Assembly: GCA_910579035.1 (NCBI GenBank)
Contig: CAJTSR010000008.1
Coordinates: 1-64,000 of the forward strand
DNA: 64,000 nucleotides
Direction of reading: 5' to 3'
Source of the DNA: an uncultured Muribaculaceae bacterium
Lineage (GTDB): Bacteria; Bacteroidota; Bacteroidia; Bacteroidales; Muribaculaceae
In this document: piece by piece, positions 44,079-52,189 of the stretch
How the letters are laid out: each line of letters starts with the position of its first letter
Position numbering within the stretch: the stretch's first letter is position 1
Translations under genes and position numbers: made by a program
The notes under the pieces: model-generated
Database searches by the model: none
Told to the model about the DNA's origin: nothing
Seen by the model: only the letters and a program-made list of their open reading frames with translations

Positions 44079-46418
44079 TTATTTTATTTTGACCGTCGCG
44101 GGCGTGCCGGGCCGGAACTCGAAGTCGAATTCCACAGTGCGCGCGGCAGGGTCGAAACGGTACTGCGTTTTTTTATTATTTATCTCTATCGATTTGGGAG
44201 CCTTGTTGATACAGTTCACCACAAACCTAAGCTTCACCTGCTCAGGCGCTCCGGGATATGTGCCCTCCGACGCGATCTTGATTTCGACAGCGCCCTTGCG
44301 GCATTCGCCGTCGAAACGTATCAGGCGGTATTCCCCAGTGTCGAGGCTGCGGGGCGAAAGGCGGTTGTCGTCGTACAAGGTGTAGACGCTTTCCACGCCG
44401 TCCAGAGGATAGTAATTTATAGTGAACTCGTCGGCGCGGTAATCGCAGGTATTCTCCATACCGTAATCAGCCGTGGGAACGAACGCTCCAGCGCGCACAA
44501 ACACCGGCAGGACGTCGAGCGGCGCAGGATAGGCATACACCGTGGTGCCTCCGGCATATACCGACGATGTGTTGTTCATATCTATCCACCGCGAGCCCGA
44601 AGGCAGCACTATGTTGCGGCTGCGCGCGCCTTCCTTCATGACAGGCGCCACGAGTATGTCGCGCCCCCACAGAAATTCGTCGGAAATGCCGTCGTACTGC
44701 CCGCTTGCACGGTCGTGGAAATCGAGAGTGCGCACCAGAGGCCAGCCGTGGCGGGCATTCTCATATGCGAGGGTGTAATTATAAGGCAGATAGCGGTAAC
44801 GCTCCTTGACGATAGCGAGCAGCTCGGCCTCATACTGCGGATAGTGGTACGGCTCGGCATACTGCTGGGCATGGGTACGCAGCACGGGCGAGAACAAGCC
44901 CAGCTGAACCCAGCGGAGATATAGCTCGGGGATATACGGCTCCTCGCCCACGGCGAAACCGCCGATGTCGCTTGCCATATAGCCAAGGCCGCTGAGGCCT
45001 GAGTTGAGCATTATGCGTATCTGCGGCTCGAAACCGCCCCACGAGCGCGACACGTCGGTACTCCACGGAAACACCGAATAGCGTTGCAGGCCCGTGGTGC
45101 CGCCACGCATCAGCGTCATCAGGCGACGGTCGGGATAGTTCTTGGCCCACATATCGGCCACGATGGCGCTCCAGTCGTTGCCGTACTTGTTGTGATAGAG
45201 GCGCACGGGCTGCCCGTTGGCGTGCACGCCGCCGAGAGGGTGCACCTCCGGCTCACCGAGGTCGCCCCACCAGCCGCCCATACCCATATCGGTAAGCGAC
45301 TTATAGCGGGCAGACAGCCATTCCTTGGCGGCAGGCGACGACACGTCGAACATACCGCCTTCGCCAACCCATATCTTCACTTCCTGCGTAGCGCCGGAAG
45401 CATCGCGCAGCAAGGCACCCTTGGAGCTTAGTTCGGTGTAATTGTCCGCTCCGCGGCCGTTGCGCAGCACATACGGCTGGGAAATGGCAACAGTCCTGAC
45501 ACCACGGTCGGCAAGCGAGGCGAGCATTCCGGCCGGGTCGGGCCACTGGACGGGATCCCACGCGAGGCGTCCCATATCCTCTTCCTTGCCATACCAGTAA
45601 AGGTCGAGCACGATGCCGTCGAGAGGATACCCGGCGGTCTTGAGCGTGTCGACAGCGCCAACTGTTTCCGCCTGCGTGCGGTAACCGTACTTCGACGTTA
45701 TATAGCCGAGCGCCCATAGCGGCGGCAGGGGCTGGCGCCCGGTAAGCTCAGTAAGAGCCTCTGTAAGTTCGGCATGCGAAGAACCGTAAACATAGTAGTA
45801 TGTGATCGGGAGGCGGCTCTCGCTTATGTAGCGCACAGGATCGCCCGCTATAAGCTCGGCGGCGGCATAATCGTCGAACACAAGGGCGAATCCCTCGCTC
45901 GACAGCACCACCGGCATCGTTATGTTCATCTGGCTTATGCGCGAGTCATTGCCCGTATAGCCATAGTTCTGGCGATTGTACATCACCAGAGTGTCGCCGG
46001 CAATATTGAGCCGGTGGCCGCGCTCGCCGCCACCGTACCACGAGCCGGAGCGCCCTATGGCGAGCGAAATCTCCGTGAGGCTGTCTGTCACGGCCCTTGT
46101 GCCGAGATCGGTAAGAGTGTTCAGAGGAGTCTTTATGGTAAGCACGCCGTCCGGGCCGAATGCGGCCTCCATGCCCGACGCGGTGGTAAGGCAGCCCTTA
46201 TCGATCCGGGCGAAGTCGCCGTCGAGCGCAAGCACCGACTGTTCGGGAGCTACCGTCTGGCCGGGCGCCACATTGTCGACTCTAAGTATCGCCGGGGCCA
46301 CGGCGCTTACCGTGGTACGCCTGCCATCGGCCGACACCGCGCTGATGCTCTGCCGGGCCTGCGCCACCATCGGCACAAACACAGCCAGCACTGCGAATAT
46401 GTTCAGAAAGAGTTTCAT
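44079..46418 (-). CDS. GH31 alpha-glucosidase/xylosidase, secreted
   Basis: This 779-residue protein has a signal peptide, an N-terminal beta-sandwich, the GH31 barrel with nucleophile D386 (WWGDLGEPE) and acid/base D455 (FPWSTDVSRSWGG), and C-terminal sandwich domains. The substrate loop PLPPLWALGYITSKYGYRTQ is typical. It cleaves alpha-linked sugars from oligosaccharides, probably in the periplasm. It has its own consensus promoter 117 bases upstream and leads the ribE-DUF2851-thyA unit. It has no SusCD neighbours. Confidence 0.93.
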   Translation of the reverse strand: MKLFLNIFAVLAVFVPMVAQARQSISAVSADGRRTTVSAVAPAILRVDNVAPGQTVAPEQSVLALDGDFARIDKGCLTTASGMEAAFGPDGVLTIKTPLNTLTDLGTRAVTDSLTEISLAIGRSGSWYGGGERGHRLNIAGDTLVMYNRQNYGYTGNDSRISQMNITMPVVLSSEGFALVFDDYAAAELIAGDPVRYISESRLPITYYYVYGSSHAELTEALTELTGRQPLPPLWALGYITSKYGYRTQAETVGAVDTLKTAGYPLDGIVLDLYWYGKEEDMGRLAWDPVQWPDPAGMLASLADRGVRTVAISQPYVLRNGRGADNYTELSSKGALLRDASGATQEVKIWVGEGGMFDVSSPAAKEWLSARYKSLTDMGMGGWWGDLGEPEVHPLGGVHANGQPVRLYHNKYGNDWSAIVADMWAKNYPDRRLMTLMRGGTTGLQRYSVFPWSTDVSRSWGGFEPQIRIMLNSGLSGLGYMASDIGGFAVGEEPYIPELYLRWVQLGLFSPVLRTHAQQYAEPYHYPQYEAELLAIVKERYRYLPYNYTLAYENARHGWPLVRTLDFHDRASGQYDGISDEFLWGRDILVAPVMKEGARSRNIVLPSGSRWIDMNNTSSVYAGGTTVYAYPAPLDVLPVFVRAGAFVPTADYGMENTCDYRADEFTINYYPLDGVESVYTLYDDNRLSPRSLDTGEYRLIRFDGECRKGAVEIKIASEGTYPGAPEQVKLRFVVNCINKAPKSIEINNKKTQYRFDPAARTVEFDFEFRPGTPATVKIK

Positions 46419-46541
46419 AAGTAAGTCAAGTATGGTATTTTGAAGTAAGTAAGTGCACTATGGTATAAACGCCGCGACGCACCGGCGACAGGCCTTGCGA
46501 CCGACGCTGCGCATCTCCGGAAAACGGGCGAACTCATACAG

Positions 46542-46573
46542 CAAAAATAGCCACATTCAGCGAATAAAGCAAA
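46542..46573 (-). promoter_or_regulatory. Promoter for the GH31-ribE unit
   Basis: Minus-strand TTTG (46570-46573), 20 bases, TATTTTTG (46542-46549). Leader about 117 bases. It lies directly after rloB, which has no terminator I can see. Confidence 0.7.
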
Positions 46574-46607
46574 TTTCCCGCCCCTTTTCAACGATGTATA
46601 TTCAATT

Positions 46608-47486
46608 TTATGCCTCGCTATCCAATATCGCCTTTAAATCAGCTTCTATGATATCTAAAATACCCTGACAATCTTTATATGAACCATTAAGGTTCAACTC
46701 CTGCGGCATTGTGCTTGAAAAGCAGTTTATAACAGCTCCGTCGTGGGCTAATGTAAATAAATTGGCATTTCCGACCTTGACATTAATCTTCTCAATGCCT
46801 TTACATTCTATATCCAACGACATCTTCCTTTGTATTTTGTCGTGTATATAATCCTCTATCCTATAGAACCATTTCAACATATAGAGGAATAGTATAAAGC
46901 TATGGATATTAGACCTATTTACCACTTCTCCCTCAACAGCCTCGTACTTACAAGACGCCCTGCAACATCGCGAAGCAGAAACACGCTTTTCATACGAACT
47001 TATGATATTTTCCTTAAAGCCTGTATCTGAAGAATAGTATTTTCTGGACTTGTCATAGCCACTAAGATATTGCTCTAACTCCTCCTTTATTTCGTAGTAG
47101 GATGTATAATTGCTTTTTTCAAACTTAGGTTTAAAATGGTATAAGAACCATAGTTCGATACAAGGGTGACTCTCTATAAAGACCACTCCTTTAGCCTCAT
47201 ACTTACGCTTGGCCTCCAAATATTTTGCATGTTCAGACGGACTTGAAACAATATTGTCGAGATCTGTGACAAGCACTATCAAGTTGGCTCTTTCCTGTTG
47301 TGGCCTTCTCAACTCCTTGTCGATGTTGGGCAGACGTTTTTTGTACGAGCTCTTGCTTTTGCTTGGCAAGTTCGGCTCCAAGGTAAACGGGAAGCGCTCA
47401 AGCGAACGCAACGCATCAAAATAATACCACTCGGTAAGTCCTTCGCCAAAAATCTTGACAATAAATTCAGTCCGTTGCCTGCCCAT
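46608..47486 (-). CDS. rloB: RloB-like TOPRIM protein of a defence cassette
   Basis: This 292-residue protein matches the RloB family. It has the TOPRIM-type glutamate region IFGEGLTEWYYFDAL near the N-terminus and a DxD in LIVLVTDLDN (about residue 75), with the family segment HPCIELWFLYHF. TOPRIM domains cut nucleic acid with metal. I chose ATG47486; a GTG at 47492 would overlap the ATPase stop by 4 bases. It pairs with the ATPase gene before it. Base composition is AT-rich relative to both flanks, suggesting transfer. RloB was first noted in restriction loci. Confidence 0.8.
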   Translation of the reverse strand: MGRQRTEFIVKIFGEGLTEWYYFDALRSLERFPFTLEPNLPSKSKSSYKKRLPNIDKELRRPQQERANLIVLVTDLDNIVSSPSEHAKYLEAKRKYEAKGVVFIESHPCIELWFLYHFKPKFEKSNYTSYYEIKEELEQYLSGYDKSRKYYSSDTGFKENIISSYEKRVSASRCCRASCKYEAVEGEVVNRSNIHSFILFLYMLKWFYRIEDYIHDKIQRKMSLDIECKGIEKINVKVGNANLFTLAHDGAVINCFSSTMPQELNLNGSYKDCQGILDIIEADLKAILDSEA

Positions 47487-47488
47487 AA

Positions 47489-48757
47489 TCACAATACCAA
47501 TCCACCCAACTTGGGCATTCCACCAAGCTTACCTTCACGATAAGCATTAAGTATCGACACGTCTTTACGAAGTCCGAAATCAGAAGCCCGAACTACCTCT
47601 GTATTACCGTTCGCACTTTTACGGCAGATATGAATACTGTCACGCCGCACAAATGGCTCATCAAGAAGCAATATGCTGTGTGTTGAGCAGATAATCTGCC
47701 CACCATCGGAGTTCATCAGGAACAAACTGATGAAATACCGCAAAAGATCGTAATGAAGCGAAGATTCAATCTCATCAGCAAGCATAATCTCATTATCAAT
47801 TATCAGAAAGAACAGATATGCCGCCAACCCGTACATACGGTTCGTGCCTACAGATTCATTATTATAGAGTAATTCCTCTGTATGATTCGGCGTAGTATGC
47901 TCGAAATATAGACGGTCCTCTGTAACGGTCCTCTCAGGCATATTGGCAGCTAACGATGGAATCTGCTGAATCTCACGCCATATTTCCTCGGGAATCTCCT
48001 TTATTTCTTCTTTCAGCACTATATCCGAGATGTTGAAATCGGCTAATTGGAGTATTTTGGTTATAAACGCTTTTACCTCCGGCAATTTTTTAACCATTTT
48101 ATTGGCAAAATCCACCATTTCGGAATCTCTGGCAAGAATCGGCAGGAACCGGCCACTGAAATAAGCATACAGATCTTCAAATAAATTTATGCGTTCTATA
48201 TTGCTCTTCTTATAAGCCCCAAGCACTGTCAGATGGGGAAGCACTTGCCCTTCAAGCACATACTTCTGCTTGGCAAGCACTTTCAATGTAGAACCGATGG
48301 TTATCTCGGAAGACGTTGTTTCACGGTTCCATCTGCGCTCGTAGATCAATGCGGCACGCCCCAATGGATAATGAACCATCTTTTCATATTGTACCACATC
48401 TTTCAAAATAGATACCGAGTATTCACATTTCACGTCCCCGACCCAAAAAACGAGTCCCATTTCAGTCGGCTCTTCCCTGCTTTTATCGTCAAGAAGAAAG
48501 GGAGCGAGCATCATATAAGAACCGTCCTCCTTATCGATTTTACCTATGATAAATCGAAGAAGCCAAGAAAGCGCAATCAAAACATTACTCTTACCTGAAG
48601 CATTGGCTCCGTATATCAGATTCAATTTTTGCAGGCGCACACTTCCCTTATTCACCAAGCAAATATCTTCATAAGTATCATCGCTGGTTGCTACAAAATT
48701 GAGCACCTGCTCATCTCGAATAGACAGGATATTTTTTACTCTGAAACTTTGTATCAT
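47489..48757 (-). CDS. AAA family ATPase of a RloAB-type defence cassette
   Basis: This 422-residue protein begins MIQSFRVKNILSIRDEQVLNF, the usual start of AAA_15/21 ATPases. Walker A is GANASGKS (50-57) and Walker B is IMLADEIESSLH, followed by the switch region IICSTHSILLLD. The middle is helical and may be a coiled insertion. With RloB it forms an ATPase plus TOPRIM pair like the RloAB and PARIS (AriA/AriB) families, where the ATPase senses a phage trigger and releases the nuclease. That mode is inference here. It is led by a consensus promoter. Confidence 0.85.
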   Translation of the reverse strand: MIQSFRVKNILSIRDEQVLNFVATSDDTYEDICLVNKGSVRLQKLNLIYGANASGKSNVLIALSWLLRFIIGKIDKEDGSYMMLAPFLLDDKSREEPTEMGLVFWVGDVKCEYSVSILKDVVQYEKMVHYPLGRAALIYERRWNRETTSSEITIGSTLKVLAKQKYVLEGQVLPHLTVLGAYKKSNIERINLFEDLYAYFSGRFLPILARDSEMVDFANKMVKKLPEVKAFITKILQLADFNISDIVLKEEIKEIPEEIWREIQQIPSLAANMPERTVTEDRLYFEHTTPNHTEELLYNNESVGTNRMYGLAAYLFFLIIDNEIMLADEIESSLHYDLLRYFISLFLMNSDGGQIICSTHSILLLDEPFVRRDSIHICRKSANGNTEVVRASDFGLRKDVSILNAYREGKLGGMPKLGGLVL

Positions 48758-48789
48758 AGTTTTTCGCAGGCAAAAATGAGATTTATTCG

Positions 48790-48820
48790 CAAAAATAAGG
48801 ATTTATTTCTGCAAAACAAA
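48790..48820 (-). promoter_or_regulatory. Promoter for the RloAB-like cassette
   Basis: Minus-strand TTTG (48817-48820), 19 bases, TATTTTTG (48790-48797). Transcript start near 48783 gives a leader of about 25 bases to ATG48757. Confidence 0.75.
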
Positions 48821-48840
48821 CCTTTTCGGGAAAGAAAGTG

Positions 48841-50961
48841 CTACTTGCGGGGGAAGAGGCGGCGCAGGCGGGCGCGGGTGCGCATCCACAGCGGGGAGGG
48901 AGCCACGCCGATGTCGCTCGAAAGAGGGTCGGTGAAAGAGGTGAGCACAGGAGCCTCGCCGAACTGCTCGGGGAATATCATCATCAGGTTGTTGCGGGCG
49001 AAGTTGCTCTGAAGGAAGGCGGGCAGCTCGGTCATTTCGGCCTGATACGACACCGACTGCGCCCTGGCGCCTATCACCACGAAGAGGTCGTCGTCGAGAA
49101 CCTCGCCGGACAGCATCACGAGGTCGTCCCAGCCGTCGGCCGGACGAAATTCGCACCGTATGCCGTAGTTCTCTGTATACAGCACGCCGCGGACAAGGGG
49201 CTGTATGGTATCGGGGCAGCAGAATATTATCCGGCAGCCCACTTGGCGCGTGAGGCGGGCAAGGGCGCGCACCCAGCGGCTGAAGCCTGTTTCATACTGG
49301 GCGTCGGCAGGCACCCACACGAGTATGCGCGTTATGGTGTTGGCCGGTATGAAACAGCGGGTTATAATCACCATCTTGTTTGTGGAGCGGAGAAGCTGCT
49401 CCACCTTGTTGCCGAAGAAAGAGTCGATTACGGTAGTACGGCGGTGCATGCCGAGTATTACCTCGGTAATGTCGCGCTCCTCGATGGCGTTCAGTATGCC
49501 GGTGACGATATTTATATCGTAGCGGTCGAGCGTTTCCATCTTTATATCGGCGGCGGCGGCCATTCCACGGGCGGCCTCGAGCGAATTGCCCGACACGGCC
49601 TTTGCCGGTGCGGAGTTGTCGTTCCTCACATGGAGCGCGTAAAAGCTGTGGCGTCCGCGGTCGTTGCGCATCAGCAAGGCTATCTCCACGAGCGCCCCCG
49701 CCGTGACGGGATTGGCCACGGGTATGAGGGTGTTGTTGACTCTGGTGTGACGTATCACCTCGTCGCCCTCGTCGGCCATCATCTTCACCTTGAGCTTCGC
49801 GGCCGATGCCGATGTGATTATCGGCGCAAGGGCGCATGTGACCAGAATCACCATCACGGTGCTGTTCAGTATCCGCTCGTCGAACATTCCCATCTTGTAG
49901 CCCACGGCCACTACGGCGAGTGCCACGGCGGTATGCGCGGCAGTGAGTCCGAACATGACGTTGCGGCTCAGCACGTCGAAACCGTTTATCTTCTGGGCTA
50001 TGTATGCCGGCAGCCACTTGCTCGAAAGCGCCACGGCAAGCATTATCGCCGCCACTCCAAGGGTGTCGGCGTCGGCAAGCAGGCGTACATTGATCATCAT
50101 GCCCACGCTTATCAGGAAGTAAGGTATGAACAGGGCGTTGCCCACAAACTCTATCGAGCTCATCAGCGGCGAGGCCACAGGCACGTAGCGGTTCAGCACC
50201 AGGCCTGCGAGGAATGCGCCGAGCACGCCTTCGAGGCCTATGGCCTGAGCCGATGTGGCGGCAAGGAACACGAGCACGAGCACGAACACGTACTGCAGCA
50301 CCTTGTCGGAGTATTTCTTGAAGAAATAGCGTGTAACCCTCGGATAGGCATACAGGATAGCCGCCGTCCACAGGCCGAGCCTGAGCGCCAGCAGCAGTAT
50401 CTCGCCCACGTTGAAGTAGCCTTCGCGCGCCACGCTCACGGTGGCGCCGAGCACGAGGAGGGCGCCCACCACGGCTATGATGGTACCCACTATGGCTATA
50501 AGCACAGCCGGAGCCTTGGTGATGCCCAGACGGGCTGCCACCGGGTAGGACAGCAGCGTGTGCGAGGCATACATGGCCCCGAGGAGCATCGAGGTAAGTA
50601 TATCAAGTCCGAGTATGTACACGCTCGTAAGCACGCCGAGCGCGAGCGGCACCACGAGCGTCAGCAAGCCGAAGACGAGTCCGCGCTTAAGGTTCAGGCG
50701 CAGGTGGTACATATCGATCTCAAGCCCGGCGAGGAACATAAGGTACAGCAACCCCACCTGCCCGAAGATGGCGAAAGACGAATCGTTGTCGAGTATGTTG
50801 AAGCCGTACGGCCCCACCACCACACCGGCAACAATCATGCCTATGATGTGCGGAATTTTGAGCTTGTTCAGAAGTATGGGCGCAAAGAGTATGATAGCCA
50901 GCACGATGAGGAATATCTGTACGGGCTGCGTTACCAATGCCTCTTGCGCCATCGCCTCCAT
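48841..50961 (-). CDS. Cation:proton antiporter (CPA2 family) with universal-stress domains
   Basis: This 706-residue protein has about 12 membrane segments of the Na+/H+ exchanger type (LLNKLKIPHIIGMIVAGVVVGP; LLGAMYASHTLLSYPVAARLG; EGVLGAFLAGLVLNR) followed by a cytoplasmic half with two universal-stress-protein-like parts (ALLMRNDRGRHSFYALHVRN; EVILGMHRRTTVIDSFFGN). It exchanges Na+ or K+ for protons. It ends with a basic tail (RLRRLFPRK). It is 4 bases after asd on the same strand. Confidence 0.9.
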   Translation of the reverse strand: MEAMAQEALVTQPVQIFLIVLAIILFAPILLNKLKIPHIIGMIVAGVVVGPYGFNILDNDSSFAIFGQVGLLYLMFLAGLEIDMYHLRLNLKRGLVFGLLTLVVPLALGVLTSVYILGLDILTSMLLGAMYASHTLLSYPVAARLGITKAPAVLIAIVGTIIAVVGALLVLGATVSVAREGYFNVGEILLLALRLGLWTAAILYAYPRVTRYFFKKYSDKVLQYVFVLVLVFLAATSAQAIGLEGVLGAFLAGLVLNRYVPVASPLMSSIEFVGNALFIPYFLISVGMMINVRLLADADTLGVAAIMLAVALSSKWLPAYIAQKINGFDVLSRNVMFGLTAAHTAVALAVVAVGYKMGMFDERILNSTVMVILVTCALAPIITSASAAKLKVKMMADEGDEVIRHTRVNNTLIPVANPVTAGALVEIALLMRNDRGRHSFYALHVRNDNSAPAKAVSGNSLEAARGMAAAADIKMETLDRYDINIVTGILNAIEERDITEVILGMHRRTTVIDSFFGNKVEQLLRSTNKMVIITRCFIPANTITRILVWVPADAQYETGFSRWVRALARLTRQVGCRIIFCCPDTIQPLVRGVLYTENYGIRCEFRPADGWDDLVMLSGEVLDDDLFVVIGARAQSVSYQAEMTELPAFLQSNFARNNLMMIFPEQFGEAPVLTSFTDPLSSDIGVAPSPLWMRTRARLRRLFPRK

Positions 50962-50965
50962 AGCC

Positions 50966-51979
50966 CTACTGACGATGCTTCAGTATGTACTGCGCTATCT
51001 GGACGGCGTTGAGAGCGGCACCTTTCCTTATCTGGTCGGCCACGGTCCAGAACGACAGGCCTCGCGGATTGGCAAGGTCGGCACGTATGCGCCCCACATA
51101 CACGGGGTCGGTACCGGCCGCATGCAGCGGCATAGGGTATCCGAGAGCCTCTGCCTTGTCGACGAGCACCACGCCCGGCGCCGACGCAAAGGCGTAGCGG
51201 GCAGTTTCGATGCTCACAGGCTCCTCGGTTTCGACCCATATGGCCTCGCTGTGGGCGCGCATCACCGGCACACGCACGCAGGTGGCACTTACCTCGAGCT
51301 TTGGAGCGTGCATTATCTTCTTGGTTTCAAAGTGCATCTTCATCTCCTCGCGGGTATAGCCGTTGTCGGTGAACACGTCGATATGCGGTATGAGGTTGAA
51401 CGCGAGCTGGTCAGCAAACTTGGCCACCGTCGGCGCCTGCCCTGCGGCAAGCTCGCGGCTCTGCTGCTCGAGTTCCTGCATGCCGGTAGCCCCGGCGCCG
51501 CTGGCGGCCTGATATGTGGCCACATGCACACGGCGTATGGGCGATATGCGGTGTATGGGGTCGAGAGCCACCACCATCTGTATCGTGGTGCAGTTGGGGT
51601 TGGCTATGATGCCTCGCGGAGCATCGAAAGCATCGGCTCCGTTGACCTCCGGCACCACCAAGGGCACGTCGGAATCCATGCGGAAAGCGCTCGAATTGTC
51701 TATCATTATGGCGCCGCCCGAAGTAATGACGTCGGCATACTGCTTCGACACCGACGCTCCCGCCGACACAAAGGCGAAATCCACGCCCTCGAAATCACGG
51801 GCTTCTTCCGTAAGCACACGCACCGGGAAAGTAAGCCCCCCCCGGAAAGGATAAGTGCGGCCGGCGCTGCGTTCCGACCCGAAAAGCAACAGTTCGTCAA
51901 CCGGGAAATCATTTTCCGACAAAATACGCAGGAATTCCTGCCCGACGGCGCCCGAAGCGCCCACGATGGCTATTTTCAT
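50966..51979 (-). CDS. asd: Aspartate-semialdehyde dehydrogenase
   Basis: This 337-residue enzyme makes aspartate semialdehyde for lysine, methionine and threonine. C130 (IANPNCTTIQM) is the catalytic cysteine and the N-terminus is KIAIVGASGAVGQEFL. ATG51979 is chosen because the conserved nucleotide motif starts there, although the frame is open for 39 codons upstream. A -7 box lies at 52013-52020. Confidence 0.96.
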   Translation of the reverse strand: MKIAIVGASGAVGQEFLRILSENDFPVDELLLFGSERSAGRTYPFRGGLTFPVRVLTEEARDFEGVDFAFVSAGASVSKQYADVITSGGAIMIDNSSAFRMDSDVPLVVPEVNGADAFDAPRGIIANPNCTTIQMVVALDPIHRISPIRRVHVATYQAASGAGATGMQELEQQSRELAAGQAPTVAKFADQLAFNLIPHIDVFTDNGYTREEMKMHFETKKIMHAPKLEVSATCVRVPVMRAHSEAIWVETEEPVSIETARYAFASAPGVVLVDKAEALGYPMPLHAAGTDPVYVGRIRADLANPRGLSFWTVADQIRKGAALNAVQIAQYILKHRQ

Positions 51980-52012
51980 CTCACTAAATCCTTTTTCCTT
52001 AATTAATGGCGC

Positions 52013-52020
52013 AAATTTAA
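52013..52020 (-). promoter_or_regulatory. -7 promoter element before asd
   Basis: Minus-strand TAAATTTG. The predicted leader is about 27 bases. No TTTG box at the right distance. Confidence 0.5.
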
Positions 52021-52153
52021 ACAAAATTTTGCATTTACGGGCATTTTGACAACTTTTTCCTGCGCTACCGGCACGGCAACGGCGCGCATCTTGCACTTTG
52101 CTTAATTTAACTTAAATTAACTCACAAAGAATGGCAAAATATCTACTAATGTA

Positions 52154-52161
52154 TAATTTTG
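52154..52161 (+). promoter_or_regulatory. -7 promoter element before the 842-residue surface protein
   Basis: TAATTTTG matches TAnnTTTG, 29 bases before ATG52190. No TTTG box seen at the right distance. Confidence 0.55.
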
Positions 52162-52189
52162 CAACCGTCTAACCCTTTAAATCCGTCAT

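Noticed and set aside
48838..51012. 724-codon plus-strand ORF opposite the antiporter gene
   Set aside because: His/Arg/Gly-rich shadow with no signal or motif; the antiporter has clear membrane segments.
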